From: Neocallimastix lanati (nom. inval.)
Taxonomy: Eukaryota > Neocallimastigomycota > Neocallimastigomycetes > Neocallimastigales > Neocallimastigaceae
DNA: 55,000 nucleotides
NCBI GenBank assembly: GCA_016946835.1
Contig: JACVTC010000212.1
Span: forward strand, 1 to 55,000
Reading direction: 5' to 3'
Shown: positions 9,586 through 20,088 of the stretch, in pieces
How positions within the stretch are numbered: the stretch's first letter is position 1
How the letters are laid out: each line of letters opens with the position of its first letter
Position numbers and translations under genes: made by a program
Notes under the pieces: generated by a model
What the model saw: the letters and a program-made list of their open reading frames with translations, nothing else
Told to the model about the DNA's origin: nothing
The model's database searches: none

Positions 9586-12500
9586 TCAAATAAAATATAA
9601 ATCATCAATTTTTGTTAATAAGGAATTTCTAAATTTATCCATTAATGTTCCATTTAAATACTTCGTAAACCCATCAGCGAGATTGTTTTCAGATTTTATA
9701 TATTTAAGATAGATTTTATTTTCTTTGACTATTTCTCTTATGTAATGAACCCCAATGTCTACATGTTTAGTTTTTGGGTTGATAGTTTGATTTGTAGCGT
9801 TATAAATAGCTGCTTTATTGTCAACATTTACTTCAATATTTTTAATATTTAAGTTCAATTCTTCGAATAAATTTAAGTACCATATACATTGTTTACCGCA
9901 TTCACTAAGACTGTAATATTCGGACTCGGCTGTTGAAGTTGATATTGATTTTTGTAACTTTGAACACCAACTTGTTGGTGCACCACCAAATGTTATTAAG
10001 AATCCTGTTGTTGAACGTCTAGTTTCCAAGTCACCTCCGTAATCCGAATCGACATACGCTTTAACATTCGGATTATTTGTGAAATTTATTCCATATTTTT
10101 TAGTTCCTTTTAAATATCTTAATATTCTCATTACGTTATTCCAGTCTTCCATATTTGGTTCCTTTGCCCTTCTAGCTGCTTTTGATACAGAGAAGATAAT
10201 GTCGGGTCTTGTACATATACTGAGATATAATAAATTTCCTATTATGCTTCTATATTTTGTTTCATCTACTTTTACCTTCCTAAGATCTTCATTTTCAATT
10301 GGAGTCATAATTCTAAGAGGTGTACAATTTTTCATATTAAACTTAGAAAGTAATTCATCTATATATCTGTGTTGATGTAAAAAGTAACCATTTTTATGTT
10401 TTATAAATTTTATTCCAATAATATAATCAACATTACCTATATCTTTCATTTTGAACTTTTTCTCAATTAATAATTTTACACTTTCTATTGTTTTCTTTGA
10501 TCCTGATATTAAAATATCATCCACATATATAGCTAACATACTTAAAAGTTTTCCTTTATTGAATTTAACGTACAGATAAGGTTCACTTATAAGTCTTTTA
10601 TATCCAATTTTTATTAGATAGCCATTTAATTTATCATTCCACTTGGCACCACTTTGTTTCAGTCCATATATTGCCTTCTTCAATTTCCAAAATTTCTTAT
10701 TGTAATCTTCATGTCCTTTGGGTGGTTTCATATACAAATCTTCATTTAATTCAGCATTTAAATAGGCGGCAGTTATATCTATTTGGTTTATTTCAAAATT
10801 GTTCTGAGTGGCAATTGCTGTAAAGATTCTTATTGAATCTTGTTTTAAGGTAGGTGCAAAGGTTTCTTTATAATCTATGCCGTATTCTTGCGTAAATCCC
10901 TTTGCTACTAATCTTGATTTTCTTTTGATTATTTCTCCATTTGAGTTTCGTTTGAATTTGAAAATCCATCTTGATGATATTAAGTTTGCGTTCTTAGGTA
11001 TTTTATCAATTGTTTCATATACTTTTAGATTTCTCATATTGTCGAGTTCATTATCGACTGATTTTAACCATTCATTTTTATCATTTAAATTAAAGATATC
11101 ATCATAATTATTTGGTTTGCGTAATTCTTTTAATGATTTTTGTTTTTTGTTATTTGAATTTAATATGAAGTTTTCATTTCTATTTCTTTTTCCTAAATGT
11201 ATGGAAGATTCTATGTTAAATAATTTGTTATTCGTTAAGTTATTAATGATTCGTTGTTCATTGTTGTTATCGTTATTATTGTTTGAATTATATCTGTCTA
11301 TATTTGAATTATTATGATTGTTTTTATTACTGACAGTGATCATATTGTCGTTTTTATTAATATTATTATTTATTTTGTTATTATTGCTGTTGGTAGTGTT
11401 GTTGTTGCTGTTTGTGTTATCGTTGCTTGTGTTATTGTTATTATTATTGTCGTTGTTGTTAATGTTATTATCTTGAGATTCTATATTATTATTATAATCG
11501 TTGTCTTGATTATTATTAATATTTTTGGTTTTGTTAATATTGTTGTTTCTTCTTTTGTTATATGTTCTTTTATTTTTTATTTGAATGTTTTTACTTGGTA
11601 TATTATTTTCATTTATTTGAGTATTATTGTCTAATATTTGAATATTATTTGACTTATTGTTATTATATTGATAATACGGATTATTATTGTTAGTATTATT
11701 GAAGTCTTTGCCGTGGTTTATATCATACGTGTTATCATAAAAGTAGGTATTGTCATTCCTCCTTATTATATTATTGGGAATAAAATTTGAGATGTCATTA
11801 TCGCAATGAGATAAATGTGAATTTCCTGGTGTAAATTCAAAGAATTCAACATTTCGTGAAATTATAATTTTAATATTTGTTATATCAAGAATTTTGTATG
11901 CTGTGGGATTATCAACATACCCCAAGAATATGCCAGGAGATGAGTTATTTTGAAATTTGGTACGGAATAGTTTTGGAACGTAATAAAAAACTTTACATCC
12001 GAAGACACGTATGTTTGAATAATCAACTTTGTTATTGGTTAAAAGTTCATATGGAATTTTATTATTTATCCCTTTATGAGGGATTCGATTATGAATGTAG
12101 TTCGAAGTAGAGACGGCGTCTTCCCAAAATTGTAAGCTAAGTTTTGCGTCATTTAACATTGACTTTGCAGAATTGATTATAGTGCCGTTGAATCGTTCAA
12201 TCCTACCATTTTGTTGTGGGTGGTAGGGAACAGTAAATTGATGTTGTATTCCAAAGTCAATGCAAAATTGTTTGAAATTTTTGTTGTTAAATTCGGTACC
12301 ATTATCTGTACGGATATATTGAATTCTTTTGTTAAATTGATTTTTTATTTTATTAAACCAATTAAGGAAGTGATAAAAAGTTTCTGATTTACTCTTCATA
12401 AAGAGAGTCCACCCAAATCTTGAATGGTCATCCAAAATGGTTAAGATATATTTATTGTCATAGATAGAGTTTTGTATTGGACCTATAAGATCCATGTGTA

Positions 12501-14223
12501 TGAATTGAAATATATTTTTAGCTCTATTATGTGATGATTTGAAGGGCTTATTTTTAAGTTTTGAATAACTACAAATAGGGCACTTTGAGTTTATGTTGAT
12601 TTTTAAAATTTTATTTTTGATACTATTGATATTAAAATGGGCAAAACGACGATGCCATAAATTTAGTTTATCAATTGATTTTAAATGTGTATAATTGATT
12701 TCAACCAAATTATTATTATGTTGGTTGTTTTGAAAATTTAATGGTTGAGTTGAAATCCAAAATTTAAATGTATTAGATTGGTTCGATTTAATTGATAATA
12801 TTCTTTGATTGTGTTCGTCATAAATTAGTGCATATGATTTATTATTAGTATTATTGAAAATTATTTTGTATCCTTGTTGTGTAAGATTTCCAATTGATAA
12901 TAAATTTTTATTTATTTTTGGTGAGTAATAAACATTCTTAATGATTATTTTGTGATTACTAATGTATCCTATGAGATCTCCTTTAAATTGTGTTGATATA
13001 ACTTGATTATTAGCTAAATAAACTTTGTCATTGCACTTTTGAATATTATGTAATTTATTTAAATGACCAGTAATATTTATTGATGCGCCGGAGTCCAATA
13101 TCCAACACATCATTTCTTTTTGTTTATTTTCTTCGTTTTGTTTATTTACTTCGGCAAAATTAATATCAAGGTTTTCTTGAGAATTGTAATCCTTGATAAA
13201 AGAATCGGCATAGCTTGTATCGTACCTTTCTTTTTCCATGAAATTTGCATAATTTCTACGTTTATTAAATTTTCTTTTAAAATTATTTCTTCTTCTTTTG
13301 TTATTATTTTTATCATCTCTTCTAATTTTACAGTCATAAAAGAAATGGCCCCATTTACCACAATAATTACATCTACCATTTTTGGTCTTTTTAGTAGATG
13401 TTTTTATTTTAGTAAGTTTTTTCTTATTTGTATTAATGTTAGTATTATTTTCTATTGAAAATATATTTTTATTATTTTGATTATTTGTTAAGGATTCTTT
13501 TAGGTTTGAAGAGATTATTTCAGGCAATACATCCTTAACATATTCACTGCATTTATTCCAATCATTTTTAAATTGAAACACATTAATCCAACGGAGTTCT
13601 TCTGGGAGGCTTCTGTTAAGGATGCTTACTTTAACACTTGATTCAATGTCATTATCTATTTTCTCGAGTTCATCAAGTGTGTTCTGTAGTTCAGCAATAA
13701 ATATATTAATGTCCACTTCTGGGTTATACTTCAAATTATCGAGTTTGGTTTTAAGTTCTAATTTACGCGTGTTGATGTTTTTGGTAAAAGATCTTTTTAG
13801 AATCTTCCACAATTCAAATTCAAAGGCGGTTTTATTTGATCCTTGCACAATGTCTTGTGTTTTTTCTCCAATACTGTTTAGGACGATCCATTTTGTTGTG
13901 ATATCGTTATTGATATCAACTACATTGGTGTTTTTGTCATACACCAATGTGTCATCAAATTCATCTTCGATATACTCAGATAGGTCATCTTGTATATCTC
14001 TCTTCCTTAATTTCTTAACTTTTTCTTTGGTGATATAGCCAACTAGGTTGTTAATTGATAATAGATGAAGGATTTTGGTTCCCCATCTATTATAATTTTC
14101 ATTATTTAATTCAACTACTCTGTTAAAATTTTCAGAGTAGTTAAATTTAATTGTTGGCCTGATGTCAATGGGTTCTTCAATGGTAATTACTTCATTTCTA
14201 TTGTTTCTTCTTGTGTTAGCCAT
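9586..14223 (-). CDS. gag-pol: Copia Gag-Pol polyprotein, intact
   Basis: The 1545-residue polyprotein makes capsid and enzymes for retrotransposition in virus-like particles. Domains in order: Gag (about 25-260); zinc knuckle CNYCGKWGHFFYDC (about 285-298); protease with LDSGAS (about 375); integrase zinc region (LWHRRFAH…CPIC); integrase core with HMDLIGP (about 575), RTDNGTEF (about 640) and GRIERFN (about 673); an Asn-rich linker (about 830-1000); reverse transcriptase with YVDDILISG (about 1232); and RNase H with DSDYGG (about 1388) and STAESEYY (about 1428). The order PR-IN-RT-RH is that of Pseudoviridae/copia. One continuous frame without a gag stop implies that Gag excess must come from processing or RNA-level control. 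The start MANTRR is the first ATG in frame and is preceded on the minus strand by an A tract about 65 bp away. Confidence 0.95.
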   Translation of the reverse strand: MANTRRNNRNEVITIEEPIDIRPTIKFNYSENFNRVVELNNENYNRWGTKILHLLSINNLVGYITKEKVKKLRKRDIQDDLSEYIEDEFDDTLVYDKNTNVVDINNDITTKWIVLNSIGEKTQDIVQGSNKTAFEFELWKILKRSFTKNINTRKLELKTKLDNLKYNPEVDINIFIAELQNTLDELEKIDNDIESSVKVSILNRSLPEELRWINVFQFKNDWNKCSEYVKDVLPEIISSNLKESLTNNQNNKNIFSIENNTNINTNKKKLTKIKTSTKKTKNGRCNYCGKWGHFFYDCKIRRDDKNNNKRRRNNFKRKFNKRRNYANFMEKERYDTSYADSFIKDYNSQENLDINFAEVNKQNEENKQKEMMCWILDSGASINITGHLNKLHNIQKCNDKVYLANNQVISTQFKGDLIGYISNHKIIIKNVYYSPKINKNLLSIGNLTQQGYKIIFNNTNNKSYALIYDEHNQRILSIKSNQSNTFKFWISTQPLNFQNNQHNNNLVEINYTHLKSIDKLNLWHRRFAHFNINSIKNKILKININSKCPICSYSKLKNKPFKSSHNRAKNIFQFIHMDLIGPIQNSIYDNKYILTILDDHSRFGWTLFMKSKSETFYHFLNWFNKIKNQFNKRIQYIRTDNGTEFNNKNFKQFCIDFGIQHQFTVPYHPQQNGRIERFNGTIINSAKSMLNDAKLSLQFWEDAVSTSNYIHNRIPHKGINNKIPYELLTNNKVDYSNIRVFGCKVFYYVPKLFRTKFQNNSSPGIFLGYVDNPTAYKILDITNIKIIISRNVEFFEFTPGNSHLSHCDNDISNFIPNNIIRRNDNTYFYDNTYDINHGKDFNNTNNNNPYYQYNNNKSNNIQILDNNTQINENNIPSKNIQIKNKRTYNKRRNNNINKTKNINNNQDNDYNNNIESQDNNINNNDNNNNNNTSNDNTNSNNNTTNSNNNKINNNINKNDNMITVSNKNNHNNSNIDRYNSNNNNDNNNEQRIINNLTNNKLFNIESSIHLGKRNRNENFILNSNNKKQKSLKELRKPNNYDDIFNLNDKNEWLKSVDNELDNMRNLKVYETIDKIPKNANLISSRWIFKFKRNSNGEIIKRKSRLVAKGFTQEYGIDYKETFAPTLKQDSIRIFTAIATQNNFEINQIDITAAYLNAELNEDLYMKPPKGHEDYNKKFWKLKKAIYGLKQSGAKWNDKLNGYLIKIGYKRLISEPYLYVKFNKGKLLSMLAIYVDDILISGSKKTIESVKLLIEKKFKMKDIGNVDYIIGIKFIKHKNGYFLHQHRYIDELLSKFNMKNCTPLRIMTPIENEDLRKVKVDETKYRSIIGNLLYLSICTRPDIIFSVSKAARRAKEPNMEDWNNVMRILRYLKGTKKYGINFTNNPNVKAYVDSDYGGDLETRRSTTGFLITFGGAPTSWCSKLQKSISTSTAESEYYSLSECGKQCIWYLNLFEELNLNIKNIEVNVDNKAAIYNATNQTINPKTKHVDIGVHYIREIVKENKIYLKYIKSENNLADGFTKYLNGTLMDKFRNSLLTKIDDLYFI

Positions 14224-14768
14224 TGTGGAGAATTTTAAATTAATTTATTTTTTAATAATTTATTAATATTTTATATTATGCGAATATTTTTTTTTTTTTT
14301 TTTTTAAAATTTTAAAGAATAATTGATGAGGGATATGTTGTATGTCTGGATTGTTTATTTATACATATTCAATATATTGATTAAAACCTTATTCTATTTT
14401 CATTAAATAAATGTAAATTGAAATATATATTGTTTAATATTTCCTTGATAATTTATAATGAATTTTAATAATATATATTTTTTGATAATTGGTTAAGTTA
14501 TATTTATTACTTAATAAAAAAAAAAAAGGTTATAAAATAATATATTTCAGAATTATGATTGGTTTCTATTTTTATCTTATTTTTTAATGTAATATTTTTC
14601 ATTATGCTATTTGAAATTAATTTAATTAAACATTTATATTATTGGTTTTTTATGTTTGAAAAAGGTATTTATACTTGATTTACATTTATTAATATTGAAA
14701 TTAAAAATATATATGTTTTTTTTTTTTTTTTTTTTAATTTTATTGTTAATAATTGACAATAATATTTT
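14224..14768 (-). other. Copia leader between hairpin array and gag
   Basis: AT-rich untranslated leader with A/T homopolymers at about 14286-14305 and 14717-14735. No open frame. Confidence 0.5.
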
Positions 14769-15053
14769 CAGTTCAAATTAATTATTTGATTGACTATGTC
14801 ATTTTTCTGTTCATATTATAATTTGACTGACTATACTATTTTTACAGTTCAAATTAATTATTTGACTGACCATATGATTTTCAGTTCAAATTATAATTGA
14901 CTGACTATTTTATTATTTTATTTTATTATTAATTTTTTTTTTTTTTTATTTTATTTCAATATAAAATTTTATTGATAATACTAATTTTCAGTTCAAATTA
15001 TAATTGACTGACTATATTATTTTTTCAGTTCGAATTATAATTTGACTGACTAT
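14769..15053 (-). repeat. Six hairpin-forming repeats in the copia leader
   Basis: Six units start on the plus strand at about 14769, 14807, 14845, 14882, 14989 and 15026. Each is close to CAGTTCAAATTATAATTTG followed by ACTGACTAT, an imperfect inverted repeat (CAGT-CAAATT / AATTTGACTG). Spacing is about 38 bp, except for one gap of 107 bp filled by T-rich sequence. Like the unrelated array at 2213-2434, it lies between PBS and gag and has six units. Confidence 0.75.
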
Positions 15054-15120
15054 AATATATATGTATATTTTTATATACAATGAATGAATAATGATATTAT
15101 TAAATTGTATTAATCCCTCA

Positions 15121-15177
<57 letters not shown>

Positions 15178-15399
15178 TTTTGATAATATATTTTGATTTA
15201 ATTATTATGAAAATAACAAAGTTAATTATGTAGATTCATAATTAATTAAATTATTTCTTTGATAATTCAAAATTAGATGTTATTATTGATAAATATAAAA
15301 ATGATTTTTAATATTAAAAATAAGAAAGCGTTAGTTCAATTTATTTATAAGATGAATATATTTATATATTAATTATGTAAATTATAACTTAACTTATGG

Positions 15400-15431
15400 T
15401 TAAGCTCAGTTGTAGACTGAGACTCTTAATC
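15400..15431 (-). promoter_or_regulatory. Copia PBS matching the 5' half of tRNA-Lys(CUU)
   Basis: On the plus strand, 15400-15431 reads like a tRNA from the D arm (TTAAGCTCAGTTG-TAGA) to the anticodon loop (GAGACTCTTAATC) and abuts the LTR with no spacer. The minus-strand transcript is therefore complementary to a tRNA fragment ending in the anticodon loop, as in half-tRNA-primed copia elements. Confidence 0.75.
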
Positions 15432-15674
15432 TATTAAACACCAAAAACAAATATTGATAAAATTAGATATATTTTTAGAATAGAATTTTATATATAATAC
15501 TTAATATTTAATTTTATTTATCTTTATTTTTTATAATTACAAAAGTGTATATCTTTTTAACAAGGTTACATTTTATTTCTTTTATAATTTTATTTAAATA
15601 TAATAATATTCTGATTGGGTAAAATATATTAAAGTCAATTATTAAGTATTTATTTTTTTTTTTATATTCTAACA
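15432..15674 (-). repeat. 5' LTR of the copia element
   Basis: 243 bp, nearly identical to 9291-9532; the outer flank is AATTA. The expected promoter for the genomic RNA, but no clear TATA box can be singled out in such A+T-rich DNA. Confidence 0.9.
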
Positions 15675-15679
15675 AATTA

Positions 15680-15984
15680 AATAATCTAGATTAAAAATTA
15701 AATATTATAAATATATAAATCATAAATATTTATGTAAAAAATAATTTAAATTATATAAATTAACATTATTTATGTTAATACATATTTCTATATAAAATTC
15801 TATATTTTCATGTACATGTACATATATCTAAAATTTATTAATATTCACGTGAAATAATTATCTATTTAATATAAAAATAATATTTTATTTTTATAAACAA
15901 AGTGAAGAAGTCTCTTCAATAAATTATCTTAATATATAATAAATAAATGTATAATTAAATATAATTAAATAAATTACTTTAATA
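15680..15984 (+). mobile_element. Remnant 5' LTR of a third copia element
   Basis: It ends TTACTTTAATA immediately before a PBS copy at 15985, the same arrangement as the LTR/PBS junction of the complete element (TGTTTAATA, then GATTAAGAG). The LTR start was not found and is probably disrupted by the complete copia insertion at 15674. Confidence 0.5.
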
Positions 15985-16002
15985 GATAAAGAGTCTCATT
16001 TG
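15985..16002 (+). promoter_or_regulatory. Degenerate copia PBS (tRNA-Lys half)
   Basis: GATAAAGAGTCTCATTTG differs from the PBS at 1959 by only a few bases and sits directly after an LTR-like end. It lies 133 bp before the gag start. Confidence 0.55.
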
Positions 16003-16134
16003 TACTCTTAACTAATATATCAAGTATTGATAAATCAATATAATACACTTTTAATAAAATAAATATTAATAAAATAAATAAATTAAATTTTAATAAAACA
16101 CAAAATTTTATGATATTAATTTACAATAAAATTA

Positions 16135-17635
16135 ATGAGAGACAATATTTCCTTCAAAAAGGAAGCCATATTAGATGACACGAATTATCGTATATGGTAC
16201 GATAATATAATTGACGCTTTTGATAAGGAAGGCTTAGGAGAATATCTAGAAAAAGATATTTTGGCTGAATTAAATACACTTGACCAAGATAAAGAAGAAA
16301 CAAAAAGAAAAATTAAAGAAGCCAATATAAATAATAGTAAAGTAAGATATATTATTAAAAATACAATAAACACAAAAATTCATAATGATATAATCGGTAT
16401 AAAAACGCCAAGTGAAATAATTGCTTATTTAAAAGAGGAATATGAGCATGACGTCAACGACATGACTCAGTGGATAAACAAATTAAAAATGATAAAAGCT
16501 AAAAAAGAAGTTGAAATCCCTTCAGTTATCAAGAAAATTTTAAAAATATTTAAAAACATGGATGATTTAAGTACTGGTTTAGGAGATAAAGAAAAAGTCA
16601 AATATTTCCTAAACGCGCTCCCAAACAGCTATAGGAAGAAGCTAGTTTTAACAAATGATACAAATGTAGACGACCTTAAAAATAAAATAAATAAAGATCT
16701 AAAAATGTGGGCCTACGTTGGTGACCTTTCAAATAATAATGAAGATACTGATGACCCAATGGATATTTATTACGCAGGAAAATATAACCACAGAAGCAAT
16801 AATAACTTTAATAATAATAATAATAATGAAAATAATAAATTATTTTCTAAAAAAGGATATTTTTATAAAAAAGGAAATTTTAACAAAGGACCAAATCATA
16901 GTAATAAATTTAATAACAAATATTGTGAAATTTGTGAAAGAAACGGTCATTCTACAAGAGAATGCAGATATAATCCACGAAACCCAAAGGGAATATACAA
17001 TAAATATTATAAAAAAGATTTAGAAAATCATAAACATGAATACAACGATAAATATCATCAAAAAGGAAAAATAGCAATTGGATACATTAATTTAAATGAC
17101 GAATATAATGAGGATGTATCTTATGATGATATTAAACAAATGTTTTACAAAAATTATGATCCGAAAGGAAAAGGAGACGATGAATCTGACGAATATGAGG
17201 AATCTGATTATTCAATAAATTCTATTAACTATTATGAAAACTCTAATGAAAATGAAAATAAAAATAATACACGCGTAGAAAATAACTTAAACATGGTTAA
17301 AGAAATTTTTAAAGTTGACACTGAAAAAGTTGGAAAATATGAATGGTGCCGGAGAACATATAACTAATAACATAAAGTTATTAAAGAACTTTAAAAAGAA
17401 GAATATTAAATTAAAATGTGCCAATAATACGTATTGTCATTTTGAAGGACACGGTGAATTTGAATTTACCATAAACAATCATTATTTCAAATTTAAAAGG
17501 GTTCTTTATTCAAAAGATGCTACCAAAAATATTATTAGTTGAATTGAATGGGCTAAACACGGTATTAAAACATTAACAGAAATGGAAGATAATGAGAATG
17601 TTACCGAATATTCGATAATAATTATAACAATTTTC
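16135..17635 (+). pseudogene. Copia-type gag with broken protease
   Basis: Gag is open for 410 codons from ATG 16135. It has a copia-type capsid region (about 1-200), an Asn-rich segment, a zinc knuckle CEICERNGHSTREC (about residues 264-277) and an acidic, Asn-rich tail. The frame is lost at about 17345, exactly where the protease active site is due: YEW is followed in another frame by NGAGEHITNN, so the D(S/T)GA aspartate region has been deleted. Protease-like coding continues to about 17630 with a stop at 17540. Integrase, reverse transcriptase and 3' LTR are absent. This Gag is clearly different from that of the other two copia elements, so it is a separate lineage. A stand-alone Gag product is possible but not supported by anything else. 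Confidence 0.8.
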
Positions 17636-17639
17636 TAAC

Positions 17640-17970
17640 ATGTCAAGCCAATAAAAATAATGAATTCAATTAAAATAAACCATGTAATACAAAATATTTA
17701 TTTCTATATTTATATATATATAAGATAATTAGTATAAAAAAAAAAATAAAAAAATAATAAAAAAATAAAAGTAAAAATAAAATTTAAAAGGGATATTCAA
17801 TTTACCATAAAAATTAATGTCCGAAGTAAATTAACTATTAATGAAAAAATATTCTTCCTTTTTTTTAAAATTTATATTTTTAACTTTCTAAAACTAATTA
17901 TTATTATTAAAGTCAATTTCTATTTAAATAAAAAAATAAAATAAAATAAATAAATATTTAATCAATTTTT

Positions 17971-18003
<33 letters not shown>

Positions 18004-18233
18004 ATTATTATTTATTTTTATTTTTATTTTTTTTATTTTAATTAGTATTTATTTTTATTATTTTATTTATTTTAATTAGTATTTATTTTTATTATTTTTT
18101 TTATTTTAATTAGTATTTATTTTTATTATTTTTTTTATTTTAATTAGTATATATTTTTATTATTTTTTTTTTTTATAATTTTATAAATTTTTTTTTTAAT
18201 AAAAATTAAATTATAAATTTTTATAAAAATAAA

Positions 18234-18273
<40 letters not shown>

Positions 18274-18554
18274 ATAATATAAATAATATTTTATTTTTTA
18301 AATTTTACACATTTCTAAATTAATTAAAATTGTTATTATATTAATCAATTATAACAATATAAATTGTTTTATTATAAGTACATAATTTAATGGTTTTATT
18401 CCGTATTCTGTGCATCATGTTTCATTAAATATTATTATTTTTATTTTTTAGTACTTTCACAGATCTTAAATATATAGTGTTCTAGCTGTTATATTTATAT
18501 ATCATTCATATATTTTTAATAATTACATAAATATATATTTCAAAATTATATTTG

Positions 18555-18588
<34 letters not shown>

Positions 18589-18590
18589 TT
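17640..18590. other. AT-rich noncoding stretch with homopolymers
   Basis: No gene is visible. It contains A or T tracts at about 17975-17999, 18240-18270 and 18555-18583 and the tandem repeat listed separately. Confidence 0.6.
18035..18171. repeat. 34-bp tandem repeat, four units
   Basis: Units starting at 18035, 18069, 18103 and 18137 share ATTTTAATTAGTATTTATTT, spaced exactly 34 bp apart. Confidence 0.8.
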
Positions 18591-19150
18591 CCTACAAAAT
18601 TAATTTTCTTTTTTTTTTTTTTTTTAATTACTCCATGTTTTAATAAGCATTCTTCTAAACTTTTGATTTTAAAAATAAAAGCAGCAAATTTTAATTTTTC
18701 ACCATTTTTCAATACTTCTTTATTTAAATCTGCTCCAAGTTCTACTAAGTATTCTACTAAATCTTTCTTTCCATTTTGACATGCATTATATAATGGTGTT
18801 TCACCATTTTTTTTTTCATGCTTTATATCTAATCCATATTCTATTAAATATTCTACTAAATCTTTTTTTCCACTATAGCATGCATTAAATAATGGTGTTT
18901 CACCATTTTTATTTTTTTTATTTATATTTGCTCCATGTTCTACTAAATATTCTACTAAATCTTTTTTTCCACTATAGCATGCCTCAGATAGTGGTGTTTT
19001 ACCATATATATTTTCTTTATTTTTGTCTGCTCCATGCTCTACTAAGTATTCAACTAAATCTTTATTTCCACTTTCAATTGCTGTAAATAATGGTGTATTA
19101 CCAAATCCATTTTCCTTATTTATTTCTGCTCCATGTTCTACTAAATATAT
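18590..19150 (-). pseudogene. Frameshifted C-terminal half of the second ankyrin gene
   Basis: Reading the minus strand, at least five more ankyrin repeats follow the stop of the frame above (19141), ending in KHGVIKKKKK where the repeat runs into an A tract at about 18605-18626. The break is at about 19146-19156, where AAATATTCAAC of sister repeats has become AAATATATATTTCAAC, a 5-bp expansion of a TA run. Either the gene is truncated or this is a recent or assembly-level error, because the downstream repeats remain well conserved. Confidence 0.75.
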
Positions 19151-20088
19151 ATTTCAACTAAATCTTTTTTTCCACTGTCGCATGCCTCAGATAGTGGTGT
19201 TTTACCATATATATTTTCTTTATTTTTGTCTGCTCCATGTTCTACTAAACATTTTACTAAATCTTTATTTCCACTTCCAATTACCTTTAATAATAGTGTT
19301 TCACCATATTTGTTTTCTTTATTAATATTTGAACAATATTCTACTAAATATTCTACTAAATCTTTATTTCCACTTTCAATTGCTGTAAATAATGGTGTTT
19401 CACCACGTATATTTTCTTTATTTACATTTGCTCTTTGTTCGACTTGTTCTACTAAATATTCTACTAATTTTTTATTTCCACTTTTACAGGCCTTAAATAA
19501 TGGTACTTCACCATATTTATTTTCTTTATTTATATCAGCTCCATGTTCTATTAAATAATCAACTAAATCTTTATTTCCTCTTTTAATTGATGTAAATAAT
19601 GGTATATCACCAAATCCATTTTCCTTATTTATTTCTGCTCCATGCTCTACTAAATATTCAACTAAATCTTTATTCCCACTTCCAATTGCCTCAAATAATG
19701 GTGTTTTTCCATATTTATTTTCTTTATTTATATCTGCTCCATGTTCTATTAAATATTTTACTAAATCTTTATTTCCACTTTGACATGCATCTACTAAAGG
19801 TATTTCAAAACTAGAATAAATTACTTTATTTATATCTACTTCATGTTCTACTAAATATTTTAATAATAATTTATTACTATTATTAATACTATAACATTTT
19901 GTAGAACAAATATTCTCTTCATCAAAAAAAAGATATCTTATTTCAATTTTATATTCATCTTTAGAAATTTCTTTATCTAAATCTACAGTAGAAATAAAAG
20001 TTTTATTTTTATAAAGAAGAAGTAACCGTCTAATAAATTCATTATCATAAAATTTTGAAATATCAAATATATTTTGTAATTTCTCCAT
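19141..20088 (-). CDS. Ankyrin-repeat protein (frameshifted)
   Basis: The 315-codon frame has a short N-terminal domain (about 1-75) and about eight ankyrin repeats of the type GETPLFTAIESGNKDLVEYLV-EHGADINKEN. One repeat carries a VEQ duplication (LVEQVEQRANVN). Likely a cytosolic protein-binding scaffold; no partner can be inferred. The ATG at 20088 is probably not the original start: open, similar coding (ISSSEIKGLIKN, matching ISSLQIRNLFN at the start of the other ankyrin protein) continues upstream for about 45 codons to a stop near 20216, without an ATG. The C terminus ends by frameshift at 19141. Sister repeats are nearly identical at DNA level, indicating recent repeat duplication. 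Confidence 0.75.
   Translation of the reverse strand: MEKLQNIFDISKFYDNEFIRRLLLLYKNKTFISTVDLDKEISKDEYKIEIRYLFFDEENICSTKCYSINNSNKLLLKYLVEHEVDINKVIYSSFEIPLVDACQSGNKDLVKYLIEHGADINKENKYGKTPLFEAIGSGNKDLVEYLVEHGAEINKENGFGDIPLFTSIKRGNKDLVDYLIEHGADINKENKYGEVPLFKACKSGNKKLVEYLVEQVEQRANVNKENIRGETPLFTAIESGNKDLVEYLVEYCSNINKENKYGETLLLKVIGSGNKDLVKCLVEHGADKNKENIYGKTPLSEACDSGKKDLVEIYI

Larger units (their letters stand above)
9291..15674 (-). mobile_element. Structurally complete Ty1/copia retrotransposon
   Basis: The element is 6,384 bp: LTR 9291-9532, PPT at 9533, a single gag-pol frame 9586-14223, hairpin-array leader, PBS at 15431 and LTR 15432-15674. AATTA flanks it on both sides (9286-9290 and 15675-15679). 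The two LTRs differ by about two substitutions and one T in a homopolymer, so the insertion is recent. All catalytic motifs are present, making it a candidate autonomous copy. It inserted into or beside an older copia remnant that starts at 15680. Confidence 0.95.
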
